From an uncultured Poribacteria bacterium (lineage in GTDB: Bacteria; Poribacteria; WGA-4E; WGA-3G), in NCBI GenBank assembly GCA_951828515.1, contig OX639992.1:5000217-5064216 (forward strand): 64,000 nt of DNA, given 5' to 3'. This document shows, piece after piece, positions 35,884 to 44,047 of this stretch (within the stretch, counting starts at the first letter, position 1; every line of letters begins with the position of its first letter). Below the pieces are notes generated by a model, which worked only from the letters and a program-made list of their open reading frames with translations, was not told where the DNA came from and did no database searches. A program made the translations under genes and the position numbers.

Positions 35884-36695
35884 CACAGGAAGAAAAATGG
35901 CACCTCGATCTGCTCGGCTATTTTGTAGTGCGCAACGCCGTGCCGAAGTCTGACATCGAACTGATGAAGGCACAGATGTTCGAGTGGTACGAATGGGATG
36001 CGGGCGATTTCAAGTTCCCGATGCGGATCAATGCCCCAGAGGGAAAGCCGTGGTGGGTCTACAACATGCATTACGGGCACGAAGCGTTCCAACGGCTCAT
36101 CTTGAACCCAGAAATCCTGCGTGTAGCAACTGCCCTGACTTGGAATCATCCACGCGTTTTTGATGTCGTAGCGAATATCTGTTACCCCAACGCTGACGGC
36201 TTGGAATTGCACGGTGGGCATAAAGGGTGGTTCCGAAGTCCACACCACCAATACCAAGTCGCTAACGATGAGATCTTCGCGAGTTTCTTCAACCTCTCCG
36301 TTTCGCTCGTGGATGTGCCACCCGGCAATGGATTCGCCTGTATTCCCGGAAGCCACAAATCCAGCTTCCAATATCCAGAACACATCACGATGGACGATCC
36401 ACCACCGACAGTTCACAGTGTCCCAGTGAACGCTGGCGATTTCATCGTATTTCTGCCGAATACGCGACACGCTGGACGACGCTGGAGCCATGAAGATTAC
36501 CCGCGTATAACAGTATTCTTGCGCTGGGTCTATGCGAAACAATTTCATCACGCCGACTCGTCTTGGTGGCTTCCGTTTGATGCACATAAGGACGAAATTC
36601 CAGAGGCACTGCATGAACTTGAAAGCCGAGATCACGGCCAGCGAGAGGCGTTGAATGAACTCATAAATCCGTTTAAAGTCGATATTCCGGAATGA
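35877..36695 (+). CDS. PhyH-family protein, copy D, with HxG in place of HxD
   Basis: 272 aa, ATG overlapping the end of copy C. The position of the iron-binding HxD reads LHGG (His112, Gly114), and the distal His198 is kept in TRHAGRRW, as is YPRITVFLRW. Loss of the aspartate carboxylate is what separates SyrB2/WelO5-type halogenases from hydroxylases in this superfamily, so a halogenase or a non-catalytic partner of copy C are both possible. The N-terminus and fold otherwise match copy C. Confidence 0.85.
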   Translation: MLTQEEKWHLDLLGYFVVRNAVPKSDIELMKAQMFEWYEWDAGDFKFPMRINAPEGKPWWVYNMHYGHEAFQRLILNPEILRVATALTWNHPRVFDVVANICYPNADGLELHGGHKGWFRSPHHQYQVANDEIFASFFNLSVSLVDVPPGNGFACIPGSHKSSFQYPEHITMDDPPPTVHSVPVNAGDFIVFLPNTRHAGRRWSHEDYPRITVFLRWVYAKQFHHADSSWWLPFDAHKDEIPEALHELESRDHGQREALNELINPFKVDIPE

Positions 36696-36723
36696 AAAAT
36701 GTCAAAGCACAAACCCTGTCATT

Positions 36724-36779
36724 TTTCCGAAAGGTAGAATTAAAAAAGCGTTGACGTGGAGTTGCGGAACTGGTAAGAT
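36724..36779 (+). promoter_or_regulatory. Promoter of the formate dehydrogenase beta gene, next to a leader-repeat fragment
   Basis: A degenerate leader block (TTCCGAAAGGTAGAATTAAAAAA, 36725-36747) is followed by TTGACG (36751-36756), a 17-bp spacer and TAAGAT (36774-36779). The gene start is 44 nt further, after TTGGAGAAATAG. Confidence 0.6.
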
Positions 36780-36822
36780 GCACAAAGAATTCACCTTTTG
36801 CGTTACAGTATTGGAGAAATAG

Positions 36823-38454
36823 ATGGCAGCCCCGACAAATCGAGAAGTGATTGCCCACTGGTGCGATGAACCTGCTCCATTGCTTGCATTGTTACACGCC
36901 TTCCATGACCGAGATGGGTTTATATCGGAGGCAGTTCTTCGCGACATCACAGTCGGACTTCGGATCCCGCTCGCGGAACTCTTCGGTACGCTAACGTTCT
37001 ACCACCATTTTTCCCGTGAAACTCCAGGACAGGACGCACCGCGCGTCTGTACCGGACCCGTGTGTCGGTTACAAGGTGGCTTGGAAATCCTTGAGGCACT
37101 CAAAGACCAAGGTGCGACCCCGATGCCGTGTGCTGGAAGGTGCGACGATTGTGTGCCGGTGCTGAAAGGGCATCAGGTGCTCGTCGGAAAACAGGTAGAT
37201 ACGCTTTCTGTGCAACCCACGCCTTTACCCCCACCACATCCGGGCGATGGCGAAGAATGCCTCTTCGCCGAAATTCGAGAACCCGAACGCAATACGCTTG
37301 CAGGCTACCAACGTGCCGGCGGCTATGAAGCACTAACCCGTGCGTTGACAACACTCACACAAACAGATGTGATTGAAATGCTTAAAGAGAGCCAACTTGC
37401 GGGTAGAGGCGGTGCAGGATTCCCAACAGGCATGAAATGGGAATCGGTCTTGAATGCACCAGGCGAGCCGAAAACGATCGTCTGTAACGCCGATGAAGGC
37501 GAACCGGGGTGTTTCAAGGATCGGGTCATTCTCGACTATGCGCCACACGCCGTAATTGAAGGGATGACGCTCGCCGCTTACGCGACAGGTGCGACGCGCG
37601 GCTTTATCTATCTGCGATATGAGTACCCAGAAACCCTAAAAATACTTGAACGTGCACTCGCGGAAGCAGAGGCAGCAGGACTGCTTGGTGATACCATCCT
37701 CGGTGAAGATTTCAACTTCAACATCTACATTCGACGGGGCGCGGGTGCTTATGTCTGTGGGGAAGAGGGATCGCTATTGAATAGTCTGGAAGGGAAACAT
37801 CCGTTCCCGAGGAATCGCCCGCCCTATCCTGTAACACACGGATTTGAGAACTTGCCCACCGTTGTAAATAACGTGGAAACACTCGCCGCCGCTGTCCAGA
37901 TTTTACGACACGGTGCCGTGTGGTACAAAAACCTCAGTTGTGACGAAAACTTAGCAGGCACAAAGATTATTAGCCTTTCCGGCGACATCCAGAGACCGGG
38001 TAACTACGAGGTGCCTTTCGGACTTCCGTTAAAGAAGTTTCTCTACGAATGGGCAGGTGGCGCGCCAGAGGGACGCGAAATTCAAGCGATTACGACAGCG
38101 GGGTTATCTGGTGGGTTTATCGCTGGTGCCAACTTTGATATTACTATCGATGAACCGAGTTTCCAAAAGGTAGGGGCGATGCTTGGGGCAGCAGGAATAA
38201 TGGTGTTTGATGACACGCGAGATATGCTTGATGTCGCACGCAACGCAATGGAATTTTTTGCCGAAGAATCTTGCGGAAAATGTTTCCCTTGTCGTATCGG
38301 CACACATCGACTGACAGAACTTTTGGCTGAGCCTTTGCACCCAAATTCGGAGGCACTTATTTCAGAAATTGGAGCCGTTATGAGGGCAACGAGCGCATGT
38401 GGACTCGGCACTGCCGCACCAAACATTACGGATAGCCTGATGAGGTATTTCTAA
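36823..38454 (+). CDS. fdhB: NAD-linked formate dehydrogenase beta subunit (NuoE-NuoF fusion)
   Basis: 543 aa. The N-terminal thioredoxin-like [2Fe-2S] domain (residues 1-130) has four Cys in CTGPVC and CAGRCDDC, like NuoE. The NuoF part has the NADH site GRGGAGFPTGMKW (near 195), the FMN-binding CNADEGEPGCFKDR and YVCGEEGSLLNSLEGKHPFPR, and a C-terminal [4Fe-4S] cluster (ESCGKCFPCRIG plus TSACG). It passes electrons from FdhA to NAD+. FdhA lies 29 kb upstream, so the complex is encoded at two loci. A related use in a hydrogenase cannot be excluded. Confidence 0.9.
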   Translation: MAAPTNREVIAHWCDEPAPLLALLHAFHDRDGFISEAVLRDITVGLRIPLAELFGTLTFYHHFSRETPGQDAPRVCTGPVCRLQGGLEILEALKDQGATPMPCAGRCDDCVPVLKGHQVLVGKQVDTLSVQPTPLPPPHPGDGEECLFAEIREPERNTLAGYQRAGGYEALTRALTTLTQTDVIEMLKESQLAGRGGAGFPTGMKWESVLNAPGEPKTIVCNADEGEPGCFKDRVILDYAPHAVIEGMTLAAYATGATRGFIYLRYEYPETLKILERALAEAEAAGLLGDTILGEDFNFNIYIRRGAGAYVCGEEGSLLNSLEGKHPFPRNRPPYPVTHGFENLPTVVNNVETLAAAVQILRHGAVWYKNLSCDENLAGTKIISLSGDIQRPGNYEVPFGLPLKKFLYEWAGGAPEGREIQAITTAGLSGGFIAGANFDITIDEPSFQKVGAMLGAAGIMVFDDTRDMLDVARNAMEFFAEESCGKCFPCRIGTHRLTELLAEPLHPNSEALISEIGAVMRATSACGLGTAAPNITDSLMRYF

Positions 38455-38459
38455 TATGG

Positions 38460-38602
38460 TTATCGGTCGTCGGTTGCTGGTCGCTGGAGGAAGGGTTGTC
38501 GGTTATCAGAGGAATAGTTATCGATTATTAGTTAAAGAGGGATCTGATTTAACCAAACCCCTCTTAACCGACGACCGACAACTGATAACTGACAACTATT
38601 AA
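38460..38602. repeat. MITE-like inverted repeat between fdhB and the MFS gene
   Basis: Begins CGGTCGTCGGTTGCTGG...TTGTCGGTTATCAG, passes through GTTAAAGAGGG and CCCTCTTAAC, and ends CGACCGACAACTGATAACTG. The two halves can fold on each other. Same family as 14687-14821 and 60072-60189. Confidence 0.65.
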
Positions 38603-38605
38603 AGA

Positions 38606-39793
38606 ATGTGGAGTCGCGGATTTATTTTTCTTTGCGCCATCGTGTTCGTTGTCGGTTTGGTAACAGGACCGGTACAGATGCTGTTTCCGGTCTACGCGGA
38701 GACGGTTTTAGAAGAGACTGCACTGTTCGCGGCATTGTTACGCGCACTGCCTATCGGGTTAGGTGGACTCTCGGCACTGATAGGCGGAACGCTGAGTGAT
38801 CGGTTCGGGCGGAAACCGGCTATCCTTATCGGGATAACAGGCGCGGTCGTCGTAGGGACACTTTTCACGACAGAAACGCCGTTGTTTATCTGGGGTATCC
38901 TCTGTTACGAAGGTATCGCATCGGGGTTCAAGACTGCGGGTGGACAAACCTACCTCATCAGCGTCGTGCCGTCGAACCGATTGGGATGGGCGACAGGATG
39001 GTACTTTATCAATATGACTGTCGGGAGCGCAGTCGGGAGTGCCATCGCAGGAGAAGTCATTGATCGTATCGACTATAGTGTTTTCGGGATCGGTGCTGTA
39101 GCATTGGCAGGTTTGTTGTTTGTAGGTGCGTGTTTCCTTCTACCTCGGTTGGCAGGACACTCTTCCGAAACCCAACGAAAACGCGAGGGGCTATGGAAAT
39201 CGACCCTTAACGTCGCGGCATACCTCGATCTAAGTCGGCGGCGGAACATGCAAATGCTGATCGGTTTACGGGTTTTCCCGACCTATTATTGGGGTTCCGT
39301 GAACTTGCTCATGCCGATCTTGATTGCCCGTGCCGCTGGCATTAAAGCGACAGGCTACTACGGTGCGATAAGTCTACTGTTTGCTTTTGGATGCCAATTG
39401 GCTGTTGGGAGAATATGTGATGCGATTGGACATCGCATGCCTGCTCTCGTGGCGAACGCGCTTGTTACACTCCTCGCTTTTGGTGTGGCGTTCTTTCACG
39501 ATTCTTTAATTGCGCTGGAAGTTTTCGGGATACTTGGTGCAGGCGCGGCGTGGGGGCTTTCGACGACTATCCCCCGGTTTATCAATGAATTTACTGAGCC
39601 TCATGAGAAAGGACACGGTGTTGGTCTTACACATTTAGCATGGAGTACTGGGTTTCTTCTCGGTTATGTAGCCAGTGGCTTTTTGATGAGTTTCTCTGTT
39701 CACGTCCCATTTATTGTTGCAGGAATTTTCCTGATGTTTTCAACAGGTATTGCTTACAAACTTCAATATACAAATACTAAGATTACAAACTAA
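38606..39793 (+). CDS. Major facilitator superfamily (MFS) transporter
   Basis: 395 aa and about 12 hydrophobic helices. The loop 2-3 motif is GGTLSDRFGRKPAILIG (near residue 70), diagnostic for MFS. The second half repeats the pattern weakly (GRICDAIGHRMPAL). It exports or imports a small solute in the inner membrane; the substrate is unknown and drug-efflux-type families are the closest in look. No clear ribosome site is visible because the start abuts the inverted repeat. Confidence 0.85.
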   Translation: MWSRGFIFLCAIVFVVGLVTGPVQMLFPVYAETVLEETALFAALLRALPIGLGGLSALIGGTLSDRFGRKPAILIGITGAVVVGTLFTTETPLFIWGILCYEGIASGFKTAGGQTYLISVVPSNRLGWATGWYFINMTVGSAVGSAIAGEVIDRIDYSVFGIGAVALAGLLFVGACFLLPRLAGHSSETQRKREGLWKSTLNVAAYLDLSRRRNMQMLIGLRVFPTYYWGSVNLLMPILIARAAGIKATGYYGAISLLFAFGCQLAVGRICDAIGHRMPALVANALVTLLAFGVAFFHDSLIALEVFGILGAGAAWGLSTTIPRFINEFTEPHEKGHGVGLTHLAWSTGFLLGYVASGFLMSFSVHVPFIVAGIFLMFSTGIAYKLQYTNTKITN

Positions 39794-39831
39794 CAGTTTG
39801 TGCTACTTTCAAACTAAGGAAGGAATGCATA

Positions 39832-40356
39832 ATGATTATTGCAGAACTTGATTTAGAAAACGCAGAACATCGCGAACTCACCAATTCCGAATGGCGTTAT
39901 GGCGATGGGCTCGTTCCCGGTGAACCCAACGGGGGTTTAGTGAACCTGATGAAAGAAAGCCCCGCCCGTCACGCTGATTATGACGATTCAGGTTGGGAAA
40001 TATGTGAGGACATCCAAGCAGTCATCTCCGAAGGACTCTGTTTCGGTTGGTATCGAATCACCGTGACGCTTCCAGAGGAAGTTGATGGCACTTCAATTGC
40101 TGGGTCGCAGGTGTGGTTCCACACGTGTATTGATGACTATGGTGAAGTTTGGGTCGATGGCGAGATTGACCTGGCATTCGGAGAATCAGGACGTGGTGCC
40201 GCCTCCGGTTTCAATGCTCCGCAACGCGTTGTGGTTACGGAAAGCGCGGAACCGGGTGCGAAACATGTCATCGCATGCTTGGCGATCAACGGTCCCCTCG
40301 CCAGACCGGGAGGTGGTATTTTCCTCCGTTTCGCAAAATTAGAGTTTGAACAATAA
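39832..40356 (+). CDS. Galactose-binding-like (jelly-roll) domain protein
   Basis: 174 aa, AAGGAAGG upstream. The beta-sandwich pattern resembles the N-terminal sugar-binding domain of GH2 enzymes: FGWYRITVTLPEEVDG, VWFHTCIDDYGEVWVDGEIDL and RPGGGIFLRFAKLEFE. No signal peptide or catalytic domain is present. Likely a cytoplasmic binding protein or a domain lost from a larger enzyme. Confidence 0.6.
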   Translation: MIIAELDLENAEHRELTNSEWRYGDGLVPGEPNGGLVNLMKESPARHADYDDSGWEICEDIQAVISEGLCFGWYRITVTLPEEVDGTSIAGSQVWFHTCIDDYGEVWVDGEIDLAFGESGRGAASGFNAPQRVVVTESAEPGAKHVIACLAINGPLARPGGGIFLRFAKLEFEQ

Positions 40357-40362
40357 CAGTGG

Positions 40363-40560
40363 TCAGCCATCAGTAGGGGCAATCCCTTGTGGTTGCCCTG
40401 CCTTTGAGCAAAAATAGCAGTCAGTTCTCAGTAGGGGCAATCCCTTGTGGTTGCCCTACTTTTGTAGCTTGTGGTTGCCCTGCCTTTGTAGCTTGTGGTT
40501 GTCCTGCCTTTGTGGCTTGTGGTTGCCCTGCCTTTGTAGCTAATCGTTGACTGCTGGCAG
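40363..40560. repeat. 24-bp minisatellite upstream of queC
   Basis: Four contiguous 24-bp units of the type CTTGTGGTTGCCCTGCCTTT-GTAG start at 40444, 40468, 40492 and 40516. Two further partial copies lie upstream (near 40386 and 40434), within longer blocks that begin GTAGGGGCAATCCCTTGTGG. Confidence 0.9.
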
Positions 40561-40585
40561 CCGACACCGTAATAAAGGAAAAGAA

Positions 40586-41272
40586 TTGCGTAAAAAAGCA
40601 GTCGTCTTATTCAGTGGCGGCTTAGATTCAACAACAGTACTCGCTATCGCTCAAGATGAGGGGTACGACACATATTGCATGAGTTTTCGGTACGGTCAGC
40701 GACACACAGTGGAACTACAGTGTGCCAAAAACATTGCAAAGGCATTAGGCATCAAACAACACATCGTCGTTGACATTGACCTGCGGACCTTCGGATCATC
40801 AGCATTGACAGCAGATATTGACGTACCAAGGGACAGACCCGATACGGAAATGGGAAATAGTATCCCGATAACCTATGTCCCCGCCCGAAACACAATTTTT
40901 CTCTCCTACGCACTCGCTTATGCTGAAGTTCTCGCCAGTGATACCATTTTTATCGGAGCCAACGCCATTGATTACAGTGGCTATCCAGATTGTCGTCCCG
41001 AATATATAGACGCTTATGAAACGATGGCAAACCTCGCGACACAAGCCGGCGTTGAAGGTAAAACGAAATTGAGAATTCGCGCCCCACTTATTGATAAAAC
41101 GAAGGCAGAAATTATTCAAATTGGCGCGGCACTCGGTGTCGATTACGGTCTCACCTTAAGTTGCTACGATCCAGATACCGAAGGCAGAGCATGTGGTGGA
41201 TGCGATAGTTGCTTGCTCCGAAAGAAAGGCTTTCAAGAGGCGGGTATCCCTGATCCAACCCGATATATTTAG
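40586..41272 (+). CDS. queC: 7-cyano-7-deazaguanine synthase
   Basis: 228 aa from a TTG start at 40586 behind AAAGGAAAAG; an upstream ATG would add 13 repeat-derived residues. It has the N-type ATP pyrophosphatase PP-loop [19 protein letters not shown], and the C-terminal zinc site C-x8-C-x2-C-x2-C in [19 protein letters not shown]. It converts 7-carboxy-7-deazaguanine to preQ0 for queuosine tRNA or DNA 7-deazaguanine modification. No other que genes are adjacent. Confidence 0.95.
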   Translation: MRKKAVVLFSGGLDSTTVLAIAQDEGYDTYCMSFRYGQRHTVELQCAKNIAKALGIKQHIVVDIDLRTFGSSALTADIDVPRDRPDTEMGNSIPITYVPARNTIFLSYALAYAEVLASDTIFIGANAIDYSGYPDCRPEYIDAYETMANLATQAGVEGKTKLRIRAPLIDKTKAEIIQIGAALGVDYGLTLSCYDPDTEGRACGGCDSCLLRKKGFQEAGIPDPTRYI

Positions 41273-41346
41273 CGGTTTTTAATTTCTGGATCCTTTGGCA
41301 GCGCTCCAAATGTAAAGCAAAGACAAAAGCAAAACTCCTCGGACAC

Positions 41347-41444
41347 AACTCAGGACCGTAGTCCGTAATGAAATGGAGGACGGATACGGGGAAGGCGTGC
41401 TCAGCATGAAACCCACTTCATTCCTCCGCAAGGTATAATTAAAA
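41347..41444 (+). repeat. Composite leader repeat before the first HAD gene
   Basis: Positions 41347-41379 repeat 8729-8761 exactly (33 bp). The tail GCATGAAACCCACTTCATT then TCCTCCGCAAGGTATAATTA (41421-41440) matches the pepA leader with few changes and ends at the start codon. Confidence 0.85.
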
Positions 41445-41445
41445 T

Positions 41446-42162
41446 ATGATAAAAGCAGTTTTCTTTGATTTTTATCAGACGTTAGGCGTTTGGGGAGAAT
41501 CACTTAGACCCAGACTCCAAAGAATCACGGATCGGTACGGGTCTAAAATTGATTGGGAACGCTATGCAACGGCACGCGAGAACCTCTATTCGGACGCGTC
41601 AGGTTCCGATCCTGCCGGACACACCCTTCTTGGAACAATGCAGGAAATCATTGAAAGTTACTGCGAATTTATAAGGGAACTTGGGGTTCAAGAACATGTA
41701 GAACAGGTGACGTGGGAACTGTTACAATCTGAACACTCGTTCTTTGCTGCCAGTGCCGCTATGCTCTACGATGATACTGTCCCGACCCTTCAGTATTTAC
41801 GAGATGCCGGTTTTAAATTAGCAATTGTTTCAAACTGGGATACACCCTTGGATCCACTTACGGAGCGGCTTGGCATTGCGCACTATTTCGACATAATTGT
41901 CGCCTCACACGATGCACGCGTCCTGTCAGCAAAACCGGATCCGCATATCTTCAACTACACACTCGCAGCGGTCGGTGTTTCGGCGGAGGAAGCCGTTCAT
42001 GTTGGGGATACTTACGAGGCGGATATCGTTGGGGCAAAAAATGCGGGAATCCGTCCGATATTGATTGATCGAGACAACACACAAACCGGCAGATGGCAAG
42101 AAACGATTCAGAGTCTGTCCGAACTACCAATATTGCTTTCCGATAGTATTCGTAAAGCATAA
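41446..42162 (+). CDS. HAD-family hydrolase, copy 1
   Basis: 238 aa. Motif I FFDFYQTLG has Tyr where most HADs have Asp (usual DxDxT is here D-F-Y-Q-T), with the nucleophile Asp retained. Motif II is IVSNWD, and motif III/IV are AKPDPHIFNYTLA and VHVGDTYEADIVGAKNAGI. The alpha-helical cap is of the C1 type (residues 15-100). Probably a small-molecule phosphatase. The following gene is a tandem duplicate. Confidence 0.88.
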   Translation: MIKAVFFDFYQTLGVWGESLRPRLQRITDRYGSKIDWERYATARENLYSDASGSDPAGHTLLGTMQEIIESYCEFIRELGVQEHVEQVTWELLQSEHSFFAASAAMLYDDTVPTLQYLRDAGFKLAIVSNWDTPLDPLTERLGIAHYFDIIVASHDARVLSAKPDPHIFNYTLAAVGVSAEEAVHVGDTYEADIVGAKNAGIRPILIDRDNTQTGRWQETIQSLSELPILLSDSIRKA

Positions 42163-42172
42163 AACGAAGATT

Positions 42173-42871
42173 ATGGTAAAAACCGTTTTCCTTGATTTTT
42201 ACAAAACATTGTATTTTCATAGGCGGACGCTTGAAGAAAACCTGCGGAGAATCGCAGCGCGGTATCGCGTTGAGATCAATTGGGAACGTTTTGAAACAGC
42301 GCAAGAGAGTTTATTCGCCGATACAGCAGTGTTTGACCCTACTACCTATTCTCTAATGGAATCGCTGATGACTACAGTGAAGCGAGAATGCGAGTTTATA
42401 AGAGAACTGGGCGTTCACGAGTATGCGGAACAGATGGCGTGGGAGTTGTTGCAATCTGGGCACTTCCTCTTTGCTTCGGACAGTGGTGCACTCTACAGTG
42501 ATGTCATCCCAACACTTCAGCATTTGCAGGAAACGGGTTTCAAATTAGCGATCGTTTCCAATTGGGAGTCTCCTTTGGATCCACTCACCGAGCGGTTAGG
42601 GATCGCTGCGTATTTTGAGGCAATTGTTGCCTCGCATGATATGCGCGTCCGGTCCGAGAAACCGGATTCCCATATCTTCAACTACGCACTCGCAGCAGTC
42701 GGTACTTCGGCAGAGGAAGTCGTCCATGTCGGAGATACGTATGAGGCGGATATTGTCGGAGCAAGAGATGTAGGCATTCGTCCCATATTGCTTGACCGAG
42801 ACGACACTCAAACCGGCAGATGGAAAGAAACGATTCAGAGTCTGTCTGAATTGCCCAAACTACTCGCTTAA
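42173..42871 (+). CDS. HAD-family hydrolase, copy 2
   Basis: 232 aa from ATG 42173, 11 bp after copy 1. It aligns with it end to end (FLDFYKTLYF, AIVSNWESPLDPLTERLGIA, SEKPDSHIFNYALAAVGTSAEEVVHVGDTYEADIVGARD). It shares the D-F-Y-x-T motif I. Motif II has Glu after Trp instead of Asp. Recent tandem duplication; a different substrate is possible. Confidence 0.88.
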   Translation: MVKTVFLDFYKTLYFHRRTLEENLRRIAARYRVEINWERFETAQESLFADTAVFDPTTYSLMESLMTTVKRECEFIRELGVHEYAEQMAWELLQSGHFLFASDSGALYSDVIPTLQHLQETGFKLAIVSNWESPLDPLTERLGIAAYFEAIVASHDMRVRSEKPDSHIFNYALAAVGTSAEEVVHVGDTYEADIVGARDVGIRPILLDRDDTQTGRWKETIQSLSELPKLLA

Positions 42872-42986
42872 TTCTTGATTTTCACGTGCCATACAAATAT
42901 GATTCCGTTTCCGAATTATACGGTATCCCAATCGCTCTAATGCACGGACAACTCTATTTTTGGGCATCTACTGGAAAACGAGACAT
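42872..42986 (-). pseudogene. hicA: hicA toxin relic (frameshifted and truncated)
   Basis: The ATG at 42986 overlaps the hicB stop (TGATG on the minus strand). It encodes MSRFPVDA, then after a one-base shift PKNRVVRALERLGYRIIRKRNHICMARENQ, the usual N-terminal half of HicA with its active-site His. The C-terminal half is missing where the HAD gene ends. The toxin is dead. Confidence 0.75.
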
Positions 42987-43204
42987 CAGATACCCACTTC
43001 AGTTACAAAAACGTCCAAGGCGGGTGCTTCAATTTCGAGTTCTTCTTTTCCAAAAGTCTCAATGTAAAACCGAATTGCAGAGGTTACGTCCTCAACACTT
43101 TCTTGGTATGTATCGCCTTGTCCTATGACAACACCTTTTAAGCCAAGCGGGTAGGCGACATAGCCATCAGTATGTTTTTCGACGATAATTTTGAACGGTT
43201 GCAT
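42986..43204 (-). CDS. hicB: HicB-family antitoxin, orphan
   Basis: 72 aa from the ATG at 43204 (MQPFKIIVEKHTDGYVAYPLGL); a longer start at 43234 is possible. HicB fold pattern: GYVAYPLGLKGVVIGQGDTYQESVEDVTSAIRFYIETFG. The adjacent hicA is broken, so this antitoxin has lost its cognate toxin and may persist as a neutral or anti-addiction remnant. Confidence 0.8.
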   Translation of the reverse strand: MQPFKIIVEKHTDGYVAYPLGLKGVVIGQGDTYQESVEDVTSAIRFYIETFGKEELEIEAPALDVFVTEVGI

Positions 43205-43340
43205 TTTTCTTTTCTTCTGTTTGTGGGAATTCATCTACTGACTGGACATCGAGTTGCGATGAAGAAAAATGTGCGTCTGCAAGAGACCGAGAGCGAGTTC
43301 GCCGATACGGTAGAACACATCGCCCCGGAGACATAGGAGA

Positions 43341-44026
43341 CTACTCGCTCTGTTCCACGCGAGGTGGAGGCGGATCTATATATATCTTACCTTGAGCTCT
43401 GCGCTTTTTCTCTTCGGCCTTCAAGTAATCGTAGAGTTCCTCTATAGAATTGAATTGGGCAGCAAATTCTGCTTTCATTCGATAGCATTCTTCAAGGATA
43501 GGATCTGTCTGTGGTTCAAGTTGCTCTTTCATCTGTATCTCCTCAATTAACACCGCGGGTGTACAGAGAGTTGTTGGTCGATATCCAGCGGTTAGACAAA
43601 CGTCAGTGATATGCTGCCGCTTGGTTTCATTAACAATATGCTTATAGTTCCAAGAAACGAGATACTCAATATTGTAGACTACAGCAATAGCAATATGTTG
43701 CGCGTCCGGTAGAAATTGCGGTAGCACGGTCCCTTCGTCGATCAACTTATGTGCAAGCGCAGCAGCCTCCAGCGACAGAGGCAATGTCCTTAGGTCGTCT
43801 AACAATATAATCCGACGCTGAGATTCTCTTGGATCGCCACGTTTAGCCTCACCGAGAACTACATCTGAAGTGACAAACTCAAAAGCATCGGAATATTCCT
43901 CCCACAACTGCCGAGTTGATCGTTGTCGATCAAATACCGTTACATCGTTCTGGGGCGTGCTACCAAGTAACTGACCACTGTCGTTTCAATGTAAACTTTC
44001 GGTCTTCCAGCTGTATAGTGTAACAT
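43341..44026 (-). pseudogene. PIN-domain toxin, one-base frameshift, fused in frame to its probable antitoxin
   Basis: From ATG 44026 the frame gives a PIN start (KVYIETTVVSYLVARP) and stops at 43940. One base out of frame, it continues DVTVFDRQRSTRQLWEEY and a full PIN core with acidic residues in LGEAKRG, LPDAQHIAIAVVYNIEYLVSWNYKHI. The PIN part then runs without a stop into MKEQLEPQTDPILEECYRMKAEFAAQFNSIEELYDYLK, which resembles separately encoded antitoxins next to such toxins. GAGGAG lies 6 nt before that internal ATG (43532), so the 63-aa antitoxin could still be made. Confidence 0.72.
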
Positions 44027-44047
44027 AAAATAGGGGCTTTGGCAAAT

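Noticed and set aside
40363-40545. Possible CRISPR array or structured RNA
   Set aside because: Contiguous 24-bp minisatellite without spacers.
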